DNA of 20,638 nt from JBFMAP01 sp964632135 (GTDB taxonomy: Archaea > Micrarchaeota > Micrarchaeia > Burarchaeales > JBFMAP01): positions 1-20,638 of the forward strand of contig CAZWEI010000015.1 in the NCBI GenBank assembly GCA_964632135.1. Reading direction: 5' to 3'. Below are positions 1-5,641 of the stretch, one piece after another. How positions within the stretch are numbered: position 1 is the stretch's first letter; each line of letters begins with the position of its first letter. A program made the position numbers and the translations under genes. The notes beneath the pieces were generated by a model. The model did no database searches. It saw only the letters and a program-made list of their open reading frames with translations, and had not been told where the DNA came from.

Positions 1-60
1 TTTTGAACCCGGGCAATGAGCTTGGGAAGCTCAGATCCTACCAGGCTAGATTACGGCCGC
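1..60 (-). tRNA. tRNA-Gly(CCC), 3' part beyond window
   Basis: Reading the minus strand from 60, a GCGGCCG acceptor 5' strand, TA, and a D-arm with the loop TAGCCTGGTAG are followed by a perfect anticodon stem TGAGC/GCTCA around the loop TTCCCAA, giving anticodon CCC. The T-stem begins CCGGG and the loop reads TTCAAAA before the window ends. The body closely resembles the two other Gly tRNA genes near 2.2 kb. The seven visible T-loop bases equal the 5' exon plus first intron base of the interrupted Gly(TCC) gene, so this copy may also carry a T-loop intron; this cannot be decided here. A T-rich stretch at 75-91 on this strand supplies a TATA-like element about 26 bases upstream. Confidence 0.9.
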
Positions 61-99
61 GCGGTAGAATAATGAAGAAAAAAGAAAATAAACCTGCGT

Positions 100-909
100 T
101 TATGCGGTGTTGCCGCTCGGATATTCGGTCGGCTCAGCCGGAAGCTCGAAGACCGAGTCCTGTATGTCGACATTCGGCTTGAACTCGCTTGCGCTCATCG
201 AGATTCTCATAGTCATCTCACCGGTCTGCGTCGAGCCCTCTATCTTGCCCAGGTCCATTGTAAAATCCATCTCCATGCTCAACGCAGAGCCAAACCCAGA
301 GTCAAAACAGCTTTTCAGTTTCGCCTCTTTTATCGCGCTTGCGTCCGCGCCGGTTGAACCGAGGTCAAACTCCTTGAAATCGATCTTCGAGAAATCTATA
401 TTCGCCTTTACCTCGTCGCAAGTCCTTCCTGCAACAGTTTTAGACTGAACCCCGCCTTCAAACGTCAGCGCTCCACCGTCCAGCATCTTCTTCGACAGCT
501 CACTGTACTCCTCGATCGTGGGCATTTCCGCAGACGTCGCGTATTTCATGCAAATCCAGCTAGAACCGGCCCCTCCGCCCTTCATGCACACGTATTGGTT
601 GCCGCTTGCAACATAAACCCGCATGTCAATGTCCTTGAGAGCCTCCATACCCTCGCCAGTACCATCGAAAGTCATGTCGACCCTCGCATCCGCCCCTTTC
701 TGGTACATCTTCATCACGCCGTTCATGCTTAATTCCTTCTCACCGCCGGAAATGCGCATGACGTAATCATACGTCGCCTCAGCGCTGTTCAGGTTCTTCT
801 CCTTTAAAAACGCCCCCTCCATTACTGCCTTCGGGTCGTTCGGGCCGCCGCCTCCGGCACAACCAAAAATCACGAGTGCGAGAAAGAGAGCAAATAACGC
901 GTTTTTCAC
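100..909 (-). CDS. Secreted lipoprotein, LolA-like fold suspected
   Basis: A 269-residue protein starting at a GTG preceded by GGTGG. The open frame continues far upstream across the divergent gene, but that extension is not credible because the signal peptide begins at this GTG. Residues 1-16 form a hydrophobic segment ending in a lipobox-like FGCA, followed by a Gly-rich linker, so the product is probably lipid-anchored outside the membrane. The rest alternates short polar beta-strand-like segments, with several cysteines (CMK, CDE, SCFD), and ends in a DSVFELPAEP motif. That ending resembles LolA/LppX-type lipoproteins, in which a concave sheet binds lipid. The family is inferred from texture only; substrate unknown. 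It diverges from the sugar kinase gene with 37 bases between starts. The T-rich region 75-91 after the stop may act as terminator. Confidence 0.8.
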   Translation of the reverse strand: MKNALFALFLALVIFGCAGGGGPNDPKAVMEGAFLKEKNLNSAEATYDYVMRISGGEKELSMNGVMKMYQKGADARVDMTFDGTGEGMEALKDIDMRVYVASGNQYVCMKGGGAGSSWICMKYATSAEMPTIEEYSELSKKMLDGGALTFEGGVQSKTVAGRTCDEVKANIDFSKIDFKEFDLGSTGADASAIKEAKLKSCFDSGFGSALSMEMDFTMDLGKIEGSTQTGEMTMRISMSASEFKPNVDIQDSVFELPAEPTEYPSGNTA

Positions 910-939
910 AATACCACCCCATTTTTTATTGTTTGCCGA

Positions 940-947
940 TTTATAAA
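940..947 (-). promoter_or_regulatory. TATA box of lipoprotein gene, divergent promoter region
   Basis: TTTATAAA reads the same on both strands. On the minus strand it lies about 31 bases upstream of the lipoprotein GTG, placing transcription start just before the GGTGG ribosome binding site. The divergent kinase probably uses the A/T tract ATTTTTTATT at 921-930, about 26 bases before its ATG at 947/953, which implies a leaderless mRNA. The two promoters therefore overlap head to head within 37 bases. Confidence 0.55.
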
Positions 948-2137
948 TGCATATGCAAATCCACCCGCGCGCGGCAGTCTCGCGCGCATCGAAAAACCTT
1001 CCGCGCTCGGCGCTCTTCGCGTTCAACACCAATATCGACGCGGTCGCGAAAATAACGGGCAAAAAAATAACAAAAATGCGCCTTCCGCCAAAACTCAGCA
1101 CGCTGCCGCGGTGCATGCTCCATGGCTCGCAGCGCGAGGTGGCGGTTGGCTTGGAGGATTTGGTTTTCCTTTTGCGCCATTTCAAGCCCTTCGAGTTCCG
1201 AGTCGGCGGGCAGGCCGGGAATATGGCGCGCGCGGCGGCAAAATTGGGCGTCAGGTCCCTCCTGCATTCAGCAAGCAAATCGTCGAAACAGATGGCTCTG
1301 CTCAGCGAACCGAATATCCTCGTCGCGAATGAAAGCGGCTTCTCTGTCCCGGCGCGCGCGTCTTCAGCGGACATCCCGCTCGTGCACGTTGTCCTGGAGT
1401 TCGAAAAGGGCGACAAAATAAAAAACAAAAGAATACCGCGCTCTAACAGGTTCATCGCCTCGTTCGACCCGTACAACACGGAGATGATGATGGATGAAAA
1501 TTTCAAACGGCACGCGCAGAACGAAGTAGCACACATAAACAAAGTCTTCATCTCCGGGTTCCATCTGCTCATGCACGCTGATTTCGAAAACAAAATCGGC
1601 GACGTCTGCGGGACTGTGAGCGCGTGGAAAAAGACAAACAAAAACCTAGAAATATACTCCGAACTCGGCGATTTCCAGAATGAAAATGCCGCTCGCGCGT
1701 CCGTCAAGAAATTTATGCCTCTGTGCGACTGCATTGGAATGGATGAGCGCGAACTCCGGCAACTATGCGACGTGCTCGGAATAAAAGAAAAAAACATGAT
1801 ACGCGCGGCTCTCGCAGTTTTGCAGAGAACAAAAATAAATACGCTCGTCCTCCACACGCCGGAATTCGCGCTCGCGGCCTCGAAAAAATACGGCGCGCAA
1901 GCCCTTTCAGATTCCCTCATTTTCGCATCCGCGCTCGCCGCGCTCAAGGCGAAAAAAGGAGAGACGCCCACGCTTCGCGAAATCGAAAATTTCGCTGCGC
2001 GCGCCAAAACAGAAGTAAAAAAAATAAAATCGAAATTCGCGAATGCGCGCGTTCCGTCGTTTTTCATAGAAAAACCCAAATCCACCGTCGCACTAGGAGA
2101 CTGTTTTGCTGCAGGGTTCTTCCTCACTTTAAAATAA
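947..2137 (+). CDS. ADP-dependent sugar kinase (glucokinase/phosphofructokinase family)
   Basis: A 396-residue member of the ADP_PFK_GK family, the ribokinase-fold kinases that use ADP to phosphorylate glucose or fructose-6-phosphate in archaeal modified glycolysis. Visible motifs in order are FNTNIDA near the N terminus, GGQAGNMAR (substrate loop), VHVVLEF, FISGFH, IGMDEREL, and the C-terminal VALGDCFAAGF. That last motif holds the catalytic-base Asp, with Cys where Thr is usual. Known members are about 450-480 residues, so this one is short, perhaps in the lid. Glucose versus fructose-6-phosphate preference cannot be decided. Two in-frame ATGs lie at 947 and 953; no ribosome binding site is visible, consistent with a leaderless message. 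The stop lies 12 bases before the 3' end of tRNA-Gly(TCC), which is transcribed toward it. Confidence 0.88.
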   Translation: MHMQIHPRAAVSRASKNLPRSALFAFNTNIDAVAKITGKKITKMRLPPKLSTLPRCMLHGSQREVAVGLEDLVFLLRHFKPFEFRVGGQAGNMARAAAKLGVRSLLHSASKSSKQMALLSEPNILVANESGFSVPARASSADIPLVHVVLEFEKGDKIKNKRIPRSNRFIASFDPYNTEMMMDENFKRHAQNEVAHINKVFISGFHLLMHADFENKIGDVCGTVSAWKKTNKNLEIYSELGDFQNENAARASVKKFMPLCDCIGMDERELRQLCDVLGIKEKNMIRAALAVLQRTKINTLVLHTPEFALAASKKYGAQALSDSLIFASALAALKAKKGETPTLREIENFAARAKTEVKKIKSKFANARVPSFFIEKPKSTVALGDCFAAGFFLTLK

Positions 2138-2149
2138 ATAAAAAAGAAG

Positions 2150-2241
2150 TGCGGTCGCCGGGAGTTTCATCGTAGATTCTATTTTGAACCCGGGTCACGG
2201 GCTTGGAAGGCCAGAGTCCTACCAGGCTAGACTACGACCGC
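2150..2241 (-). tRNA. tRNA-Gly(TCC) with T-loop intron
   Basis: A 92-base gene. The acceptor GCGGTCG pairs perfectly with CGACCGC, with discriminator A at 2150. D-stem is GTC/GAC. The anticodon arm is CTGGC-CTTCCAA-GCCCG with anticodon TCC and a T-C mismatch at the second pair (28-42). The T-stem CCGGG/CCCGG encloses 26 bases instead of 7. Removing 19 bases leaves 73 and restores the loop TTCAAAT, identical to that of Gly(GCC). A TATA-like stretch near 2265-2275 lies upstream. Confidence 0.93.
2164..2182 (-). other. 19-nt tRNA intron at T-loop position 59/60
   Basis: TTCA at the start of the T-loop can pair with TGAA near the intron 3' end, forming a 4-bp helix directly inside the T-stem. 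On the 3' strand a 3-base bulge ACT separates that helix from the T-stem; on the 5' strand AAA follows it. Cutting after the second base of each (AA^A and AC^T), as archaeal splicing endonuclease does in bulge-helix-bulge motifs, gives exactly TTCAAA+T. There is little inner helix, so this is a relaxed bulge-helix-loop motif. Boundaries are predicted, not observed. Confidence 0.82.
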
Positions 2242-2283
2242 AGCATAAGCACAGTATGATACGCATAATAAGAATAAAAAATA

Positions 2284-2356
2284 TGCGGCCGCCGGGATTT
2301 GAACCCGGGCCACAGCCTTGGCAAGGCTGAGTCCTACCAGGCTAGACTACAGCCGC
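2284..2356 (-). tRNA. tRNA-Gly(GCC), uninterrupted
   Basis: A 73-base gene. Acceptor GCGGCTG pairs with CGGCCGC (one G-T pair). The anticodon arm CAGCC-TTGCCAA-GGCTG is perfectly paired with anticodon GCC. T-arm is CCGGG-TTCAAAT-CCCGG and the discriminator is A. There is no intron and CCA is not encoded. This copy is the internal control that defines what the interrupted sister genes should look like after splicing. Confidence 0.97.
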
Positions 2357-2365
2357 ATGGCTATT

Positions 2366-2388
2366 CTTTCGGTTGTTAAAAATATAAA
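2366..2388 (-). promoter_or_regulatory. TATA-like promoter of tRNA-Gly(GCC), also T-tract after tRNA-Phe
   Basis: On the minus strand this spacer reads CTTTTTATATTTTTAAC, centred about 26 bases before the 5' end of tRNA-Gly(GCC). The same T runs lie directly after the 3' end of tRNA-Phe and could end its transcription. The spacer 2242-2283 has the same dual layout for tRNA-Gly(TCC). Each short spacer therefore plausibly serves as terminator and promoter. Confidence 0.55.
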
Positions 2389-2409
2389 AAGATGCCGTGG
2401 GCCGGATTT

Positions 2410-2442
2410 TTTGGCGGTTCTTTCTCACCGAGACAGAAACCT
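2410..2442 (-). other. 33-nt tRNA-Phe intron at T-loop position 56/57
   Basis: A 4-bp helix TGGT/GCCA is followed on the 5' strand by the bulge TCA and then an inner helix GGTT/AACC, extended by CT/AG and TCTC/GAGA closing the loop GGT. On the 3' strand GCCA is followed by an A run. Cutting TC^A and AA^A leaves TTC+AAAT, the standard T-loop. The central helix borrows bases from the T-stem, and no outer exon helix is evident, so the motif is relaxed. The A run allows the 3' cut to slip by one or two bases on sequence grounds alone. Confidence 0.78.
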
Positions 2443-2480
2443 GAACCAGCGACTTTCTGGTCTTCAGCCAGACGCTCTCC

Positions 2481-2518
2481 TTAGCCGAGTTTTTTGGCGA
2501 TGCTCGCCCAAACCCCCG
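2481..2518 (-). other. 38-nt tRNA-Phe intron in the D-loop (between G18 and G19)
   Basis: This is a complete bulge-helix-bulge: outer helix CTC/GAG from the D-stem, central 4-bp helix AGCC/GGCT, 5' bulge TGC, 3' bulge AAG, and an inner helix GGG/CTC continuing into TTTGG.CG/CGCCAAA around a five-base loop. Cutting after the second base of each bulge (TG^C, AA^G) gives the loop AGCCTGGGA. Helix pairing and the ligated product agree on the same boundaries. Confidence 0.87.
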
Positions 2519-2583
2519 CAGGCTGAGCTACCACGGCGCAGTCTATCTTTTGCCTTCTCTCTTTAATAACTTTTTTGGATTCT

Positions 2584-2620
2584 ATAATGTTTAAAAAATA
2601 AACAAAAAATAAAACATTAT
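2584..2620. repeat. 9-bp inverted repeat upstream of glutamine synthetase
   Basis: ATAATGTTT at 2584-2592 and AAACATTAT at 2612-2620 are perfect inverted arms separated by 19 A-rich bases. It lies between the diverging tRNA-Phe promoter and the glutamine synthetase promoter, about 56 bases before the latter's TATA box. It could be an operator or an AT-rich spacer. In such A/T-rich DNA, chance pairing is possible. Confidence 0.5.
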
Positions 2621-2675
2621 CTAACAACACGCTATTTTTTTAGTTTCTTATTTAATCAATGTGCAACCTAGCAAA

Positions 2676-2684
2676 CTTTATAAT
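2676..2684 (+). promoter_or_regulatory. TATA box of glutamine synthetase
   Basis: CTTTATAAT is centred about 25 bases before the expected transcription start near 2705. This places the GGTGG ribosome binding site at 2707-2711 at the very 5' end of the mRNA and rules out the in-frame ATG at 2659 as the start. Confidence 0.65.
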
Positions 2685-2715
2685 CCTTTTCACCGCATAT
2701 ACGGTTGGTGGGATT

Positions 2716-4128
2716 ATGGTCACTGCGAACGATGTTTTAAAACAGATAGAGGACATGAGGGCGAGATGGATTGACCTCCAGTTTGTCGACCTGGCCGGTT
2801 TCCTGCAGCACACTGCAATCCCGTCGCACGAGCTTGACGTTGAAAGCTTCGATGACGGGATCGGGAAACTCGACGGCTCCTCGATAAAGGGGTTCAAGCA
2901 GATATCGGATTCCGATATGCTTCTTCTTCCAGACCCCGAGACGTTTGCCCCGATACCGTGGGAGAAGGACACCGTGCGGATGTTCTGCGACATACGCGAG
3001 GGATACGACGGCCCCAGGTTCACCCGCGACTCGCGCTTCGTAACGCAAAAGGCAGAGGACGCCGTGAAAAACGCGGGGTATGCGGTCGCACAGTTTGGAC
3101 CAGAACTCGAGTTCTTCGTCTTCGACAGCGTGACATTCGATGGGAACATGCCCGCGCGCGGGCAGGGATACACCATAGATTCGAAAGAGGCAGCATGGAA
3201 TGCATACGGACAGAACTACCCCATAAATTTCAAGGAGGGCTATTACCCCGCGCCCCCGCAGGATACCCTCCAGGCGTTCCGCGCGGCGGTTTCTGAGATT
3301 CTCGAGGACGTTTATGGAATCGCGGTCGAGGCGCACCACCACGAGGTCGCGACGGCAGGACAGTGCGAAATAGACATGCGCTACGCGCCTGTCGGCGGCA
3401 TGGCAGACGACGTGGTCACGTACAAATACGTGGTTAAGAACGTCGCGGCTCAGAACGGGGTCATTGCGACTTTCATGCCCAAGCCAATCTATGGCGACAA
3501 TGCAAGCGGGATGCACGTCCACCAGAGTTTGTGGAAAGACGAGAAAAACGTGTTCTACGATCCGAATGACAAATACGCGGAGGTCAGCCAGACGTGCAGG
3601 TACTACATCGGCGGGCTTCTGGCCCATGCGCGCTCGCTCTCGGCGTTCTGCAGCCCGACCACGAACTCGTACAAGAGGCTGATGCCTGGCTACGAGGCGC
3701 CCGTTTACATTGCTTGGAGCAAGGGAAACCGCAGCGCGGCGATACGCATACCGATTTATAAGAAAGGACAGGAGAACTCGAAGAGAATTGAATATAGGCC
3801 CCCTGACCCGAGCTGCAACCCCTACCTCGCGTTCGCCGCGCTCGTGGCTGCGGGGCTCGACGGCATAAAGAAAAAAACCGAGTGCGGGGACCCGGTTGAC
3901 GAGAACATCTATCATCTGGATATCATGAAAAGAAAGGAACTCGGCATACGCGAACTCCCAGGCTCGCTCGACGAGGCGCTTGATGACCTGCAGAGCGACT
4001 CCGCTTTCCTGAAGCCGATATTCACCGACGACCTTATTGAGACATACGTGGAGCTGAAGACTGGCGAGTGCAAGCACAACGCGACGCTCCCCACGCCGTA
4101 CGAGTTCAAGACATATTTAAATGTGTGA
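2716..4128 (+). CDS. glnA: Glutamine synthetase, type I
   Basis: A 470-residue enzyme joining ammonia to glutamate with ATP, the entry point of nitrogen assimilation; type I enzymes are cytosolic dodecamers. Visible features are DGSSIKGF (53-60), the GPELEFF metal-site motif (128-134), HHHEVATAGQCEID (207-220) with further metal-binding Glu residues, GMHVH (265-269), NSYKRLMPGYEAP (317-329), RSAAIRIP (339-346) and RIEYRPPDPSCNPYLAF (357-373). Tyr399 in ENIYHLD sits where the adenylylated Tyr of bacterial beta-type enzymes lies, but the flanking residues are not a clear match, so adenylylation is unlikely. The ATG at 2716 follows GGTGG by four bases; an in-frame ATG at 2659 lies upstream of the TATA box. 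Length and motifs are complete. The stop overlaps a possible ATG of the next gene (TGATG). Confidence 0.97.
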   Translation: MVTANDVLKQIEDMRARWIDLQFVDLAGFLQHTAIPSHELDVESFDDGIGKLDGSSIKGFKQISDSDMLLLPDPETFAPIPWEKDTVRMFCDIREGYDGPRFTRDSRFVTQKAEDAVKNAGYAVAQFGPELEFFVFDSVTFDGNMPARGQGYTIDSKEAAWNAYGQNYPINFKEGYYPAPPQDTLQAFRAAVSEILEDVYGIAVEAHHHEVATAGQCEIDMRYAPVGGMADDVVTYKYVVKNVAAQNGVIATFMPKPIYGDNASGMHVHQSLWKDEKNVFYDPNDKYAEVSQTCRYYIGGLLAHARSLSAFCSPTTNSYKRLMPGYEAPVYIAWSKGNRSAAIRIPIYKKGQENSKRIEYRPPDPSCNPYLAFAALVAAGLDGIKKKTECGDPVDENIYHLDIMKRKELGIRELPGSLDEALDDLQSDSAFLKPIFTDDLIETYVELKTGECKHNATLPTPYEFKTYLNV

Positions 4129-4145
4129 TGCGCTCCAAACTGATT

Positions 4146-4931
4146 ATGAAAATCGAGCTTGATTCCCGCCTTTCCGCGCGCGAGAACGCGGCGCGCCTCT
4201 ACGATGAGGCGAAGCGACTGCGCGCGAAGGCAGAGAACGCGCGCAGGGCGATCGAGGAGACGAAAAAAAAGTTGGCGGAGCTCGAGAAAAAAATCGAGAA
4301 GGAGAAAAAGGAGAAGGTGAAAGAGGCAGGCGCGCGCGTCAGAATAAAGCGCGATAAGGAGTGGTATGAAAAGTTCCACTGGTTCTTCACGTCAGATGGA
4401 TTTCTCGTGATTGCGGGCAGGGACGCGCAGCAGAACGATCTTATTTTTTCGAAATATTTCGAGAAGGACGACCTTTTTTTCCACGCCGATATTCAGGGCG
4501 CCGCCGCCACTATTTTGAAAAACGGAATCAACGCGCCGTCGCGCTCTCTCGAGGAGGCCGCGCAGTTCTCGGCTTGCTTCTCGCGCGCGTGGAAAAATGA
4601 AAACACGAGCGTTGATGTTTACGCAGTTGGGAAGGAGCAGGTCTCGAAGCACGCCCAAGGCGGGTACATAGCAAAAGGCGGGTTCGCGATTTCAGGCGAG
4701 AGGAAATGGTTTCGTGGCACGCCTCTCGCGCTCATAATCGGCACGACTGATTCCGGCATTCAATGCATTCCGGAGAAATGCGACGTCGCGCGCTTCAGTT
4801 TCCACGTCCATCTCGCGCCGAGCGGGAAGGAAAAAGGAGACGTCGCGAAACTGCTCGCGAAAAAATTCGGCGCGGACGTGAATGAGATTCTGGGCGCGCT
4901 TCCTTCTGGAAAATCGAACATAGCGAGCTGA
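4146..4931 (+). CDS. Standalone NFACT-R (DUF814) protein with coiled coil
   Basis: A 261-residue protein matching only the C-terminal half of RqcH/Tae2/NEMF-type NFACT proteins, which bind stalled 50S/60S subunits with peptidyl-tRNA. Residues 5-66 form a charged coiled coil resembling the NFACT middle domain. From about 70, the NFACT-R domain shows KEWYEKFHWFFTSDGFLVIAGRDAQQND in outline, then FFHADIQGA, VYAVGKEQVSKHAQGGY and KGGFAISGERKWFRG. The NFACT-N domain and helix-hairpin-helix region are absent; that half may be encoded elsewhere or lost. ATG 4146 lies about 28 bases after the TATA-like ATATTTAAAT at 4113-4122, fitting a leaderless start. An in-frame ATG at 4128, overlapping the glnA stop, would add six residues by coupling. 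The gene converges on the ABC operon with an 11-base gap. Confidence 0.88.
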   Translation: MKIELDSRLSARENAARLYDEAKRLRAKAENARRAIEETKKKLAELEKKIEKEKKEKVKEAGARVRIKRDKEWYEKFHWFFTSDGFLVIAGRDAQQNDLIFSKYFEKDDLFFHADIQGAAATILKNGINAPSRSLEEAAQFSACFSRAWKNENTSVDVYAVGKEQVSKHAQGGYIAKGGFAISGERKWFRGTPLALIIGTTDSGIQCIPEKCDVARFSFHVHLAPSGKEKGDVAKLLAKKFGADVNEILGALPSGKSNIAS

Positions 4932-4942
4932 AGTTTCATTTT

Positions 4943-5641
4943 TCATTTCTTCTTTTCGCTGACGATTTTCCCGTCCTCGAGCCGTATGACCCTTCTCGCC
5001 TTGCTCGCGACATCCATGTCGTGCGTGACTATCACGATAGTCTTTCCTTCCCTGTTCAACTCGTGAAGGAGGTTCATTATGTCATCGCGCGTTTTGGTGT
5101 CGAGGTTTCCGGTCGGCTCGTCGCCGAGGACGAGCTCAGGGTCGTTGAGGAGCGCGCGTGCAATCGCCACCCGCTGTTTCTCCCCGCCGCTCAGTTTCGT
5201 TATGTTGTGGTAGAGGCGGTGCCCCATCCCGACGCGCTCGAGTATCGCGCGCGCCTTTTCCTCTGCCATGCCCTTTGGCATTCCGTTTATCATCCCCGCG
5301 ATTGCGACATTTTCCAGCGTGTTCAACTCGGGAAGAAGATTGAACGCCTGGAATATGAAACCGATGTGCTTTCCGCGCAGGCGCGTCTTTTCCTCCTCCT
5401 CCGCGTATCCAACGTCCCTGCCCAAAAGCTCGACCGTCCCGCTCGTTGGCGAGTCCATGAGCCCAATCATGTGCAGCAGCGTGCTCTTCCCGCTTCCGCT
5501 CCTCCCGACTATAGAGACGAACTCCCCGCGCTTCACGATGAAATCGACATCGTCTATCGCGCGTATGTCGCCCTCGTAAATCTTGCTCAGGTGCTCCGAG
5601 TGAAGCACCTCATATTTATCGTGGTCGATTCTCTCACTCAT
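4943..5641 (-). CDS. ABC transporter ATPase, LolD/MacB type
   Basis: A 232-residue ATP-binding subunit that powers the adjacent FtsX/MacB-type permease. Walker A GRSGSGKS (46-53), Q-loop FIFQAF (Gln98), signature LSGGEKQRVAIARAL (150-164), Walker B VLGDEPTGNLD (Asp174, Glu175) and the switch His207 in THDMD are all intact, so it should be active. The PTGNLD motif and the Glu-rich insert after GRDVGYAEEEE are typical of the LolD/SalX group. The start is the ATG whose first bases overlap the end of the permease gene (TATGAGTGA, 8-bp overlap), giving translational coupling; the open frame extends further upstream but only through the permease gene. It is the last gene of the three-gene minus-strand operon. 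Confidence 0.95.
   Translation of the reverse strand: MSERIDHDKYEVLHSEHLSKIYEGDIRAIDDVDFIVKRGEFVSIVGRSGSGKSTLLHMIGLMDSPTSGTVELLGRDVGYAEEEEKTRLRGKHIGFIFQAFNLLPELNTLENVAIAGMINGMPKGMAEEKARAILERVGMGHRLYHNITKLSGGEKQRVAIARALLNDPELVLGDEPTGNLDTKTRDDIMNLLHELNREGKTIVIVTHDMDVASKARRVIRLEDGKIVSEKKK

Larger units (their letters stand above)
2393..2537 (-). tRNA. tRNA-Phe(GAA) with two non-canonical introns
   Basis: A 145-base gene. Acceptor GCCGTGG pairs with CCACGGC, discriminator A. D-stem GCTC/GAGC encloses 47 bases instead of about 9. The anticodon arm TCTGG-CTGAAGA-CCAGA is perfect and uninterrupted, with anticodon GAA. T-stem GCTGG/CCGGC encloses 40 bases instead of 7. Removing a 38-base D-loop intron and a 33-base T-loop intron leaves 74 bases with D-loop AGCCTGGGA and T-loop TTCAAAT, a normal archaeal tRNA-Phe. 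A TATA-like GTTATTAAAG (minus strand) lies at about 2561-2570. Confidence 0.93.

Noticed and set aside
100..2127. A 675-codon open frame on the minus strand spanning the lipoprotein and the kinase region
   Set aside because: Its first 400 codons are antisense to the kinase, which carries family motifs; the signal peptide and ribosome binding site place the real start at 909.
2150..2241. Split or permuted tRNA gene as an explanation for the interrupted T-loop
   Set aside because: Both halves are in normal order with intact acceptor pairing and only 19 bases between them, so a short intron is sufficient.
2659..2716. N-terminal extension of glutamine synthetase from an upstream ATG
   Set aside because: It would begin before the TATA box, and a GGTGG site precedes the ATG at 2716.
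2737..4077. A 446-codon open frame antisense to glutamine synthetase
   Set aside because: No recognisable motifs, His/Arg/Val-rich as expected from antisense of GCG/CGC-biased codons; glnA is unmistakable on the other strand.
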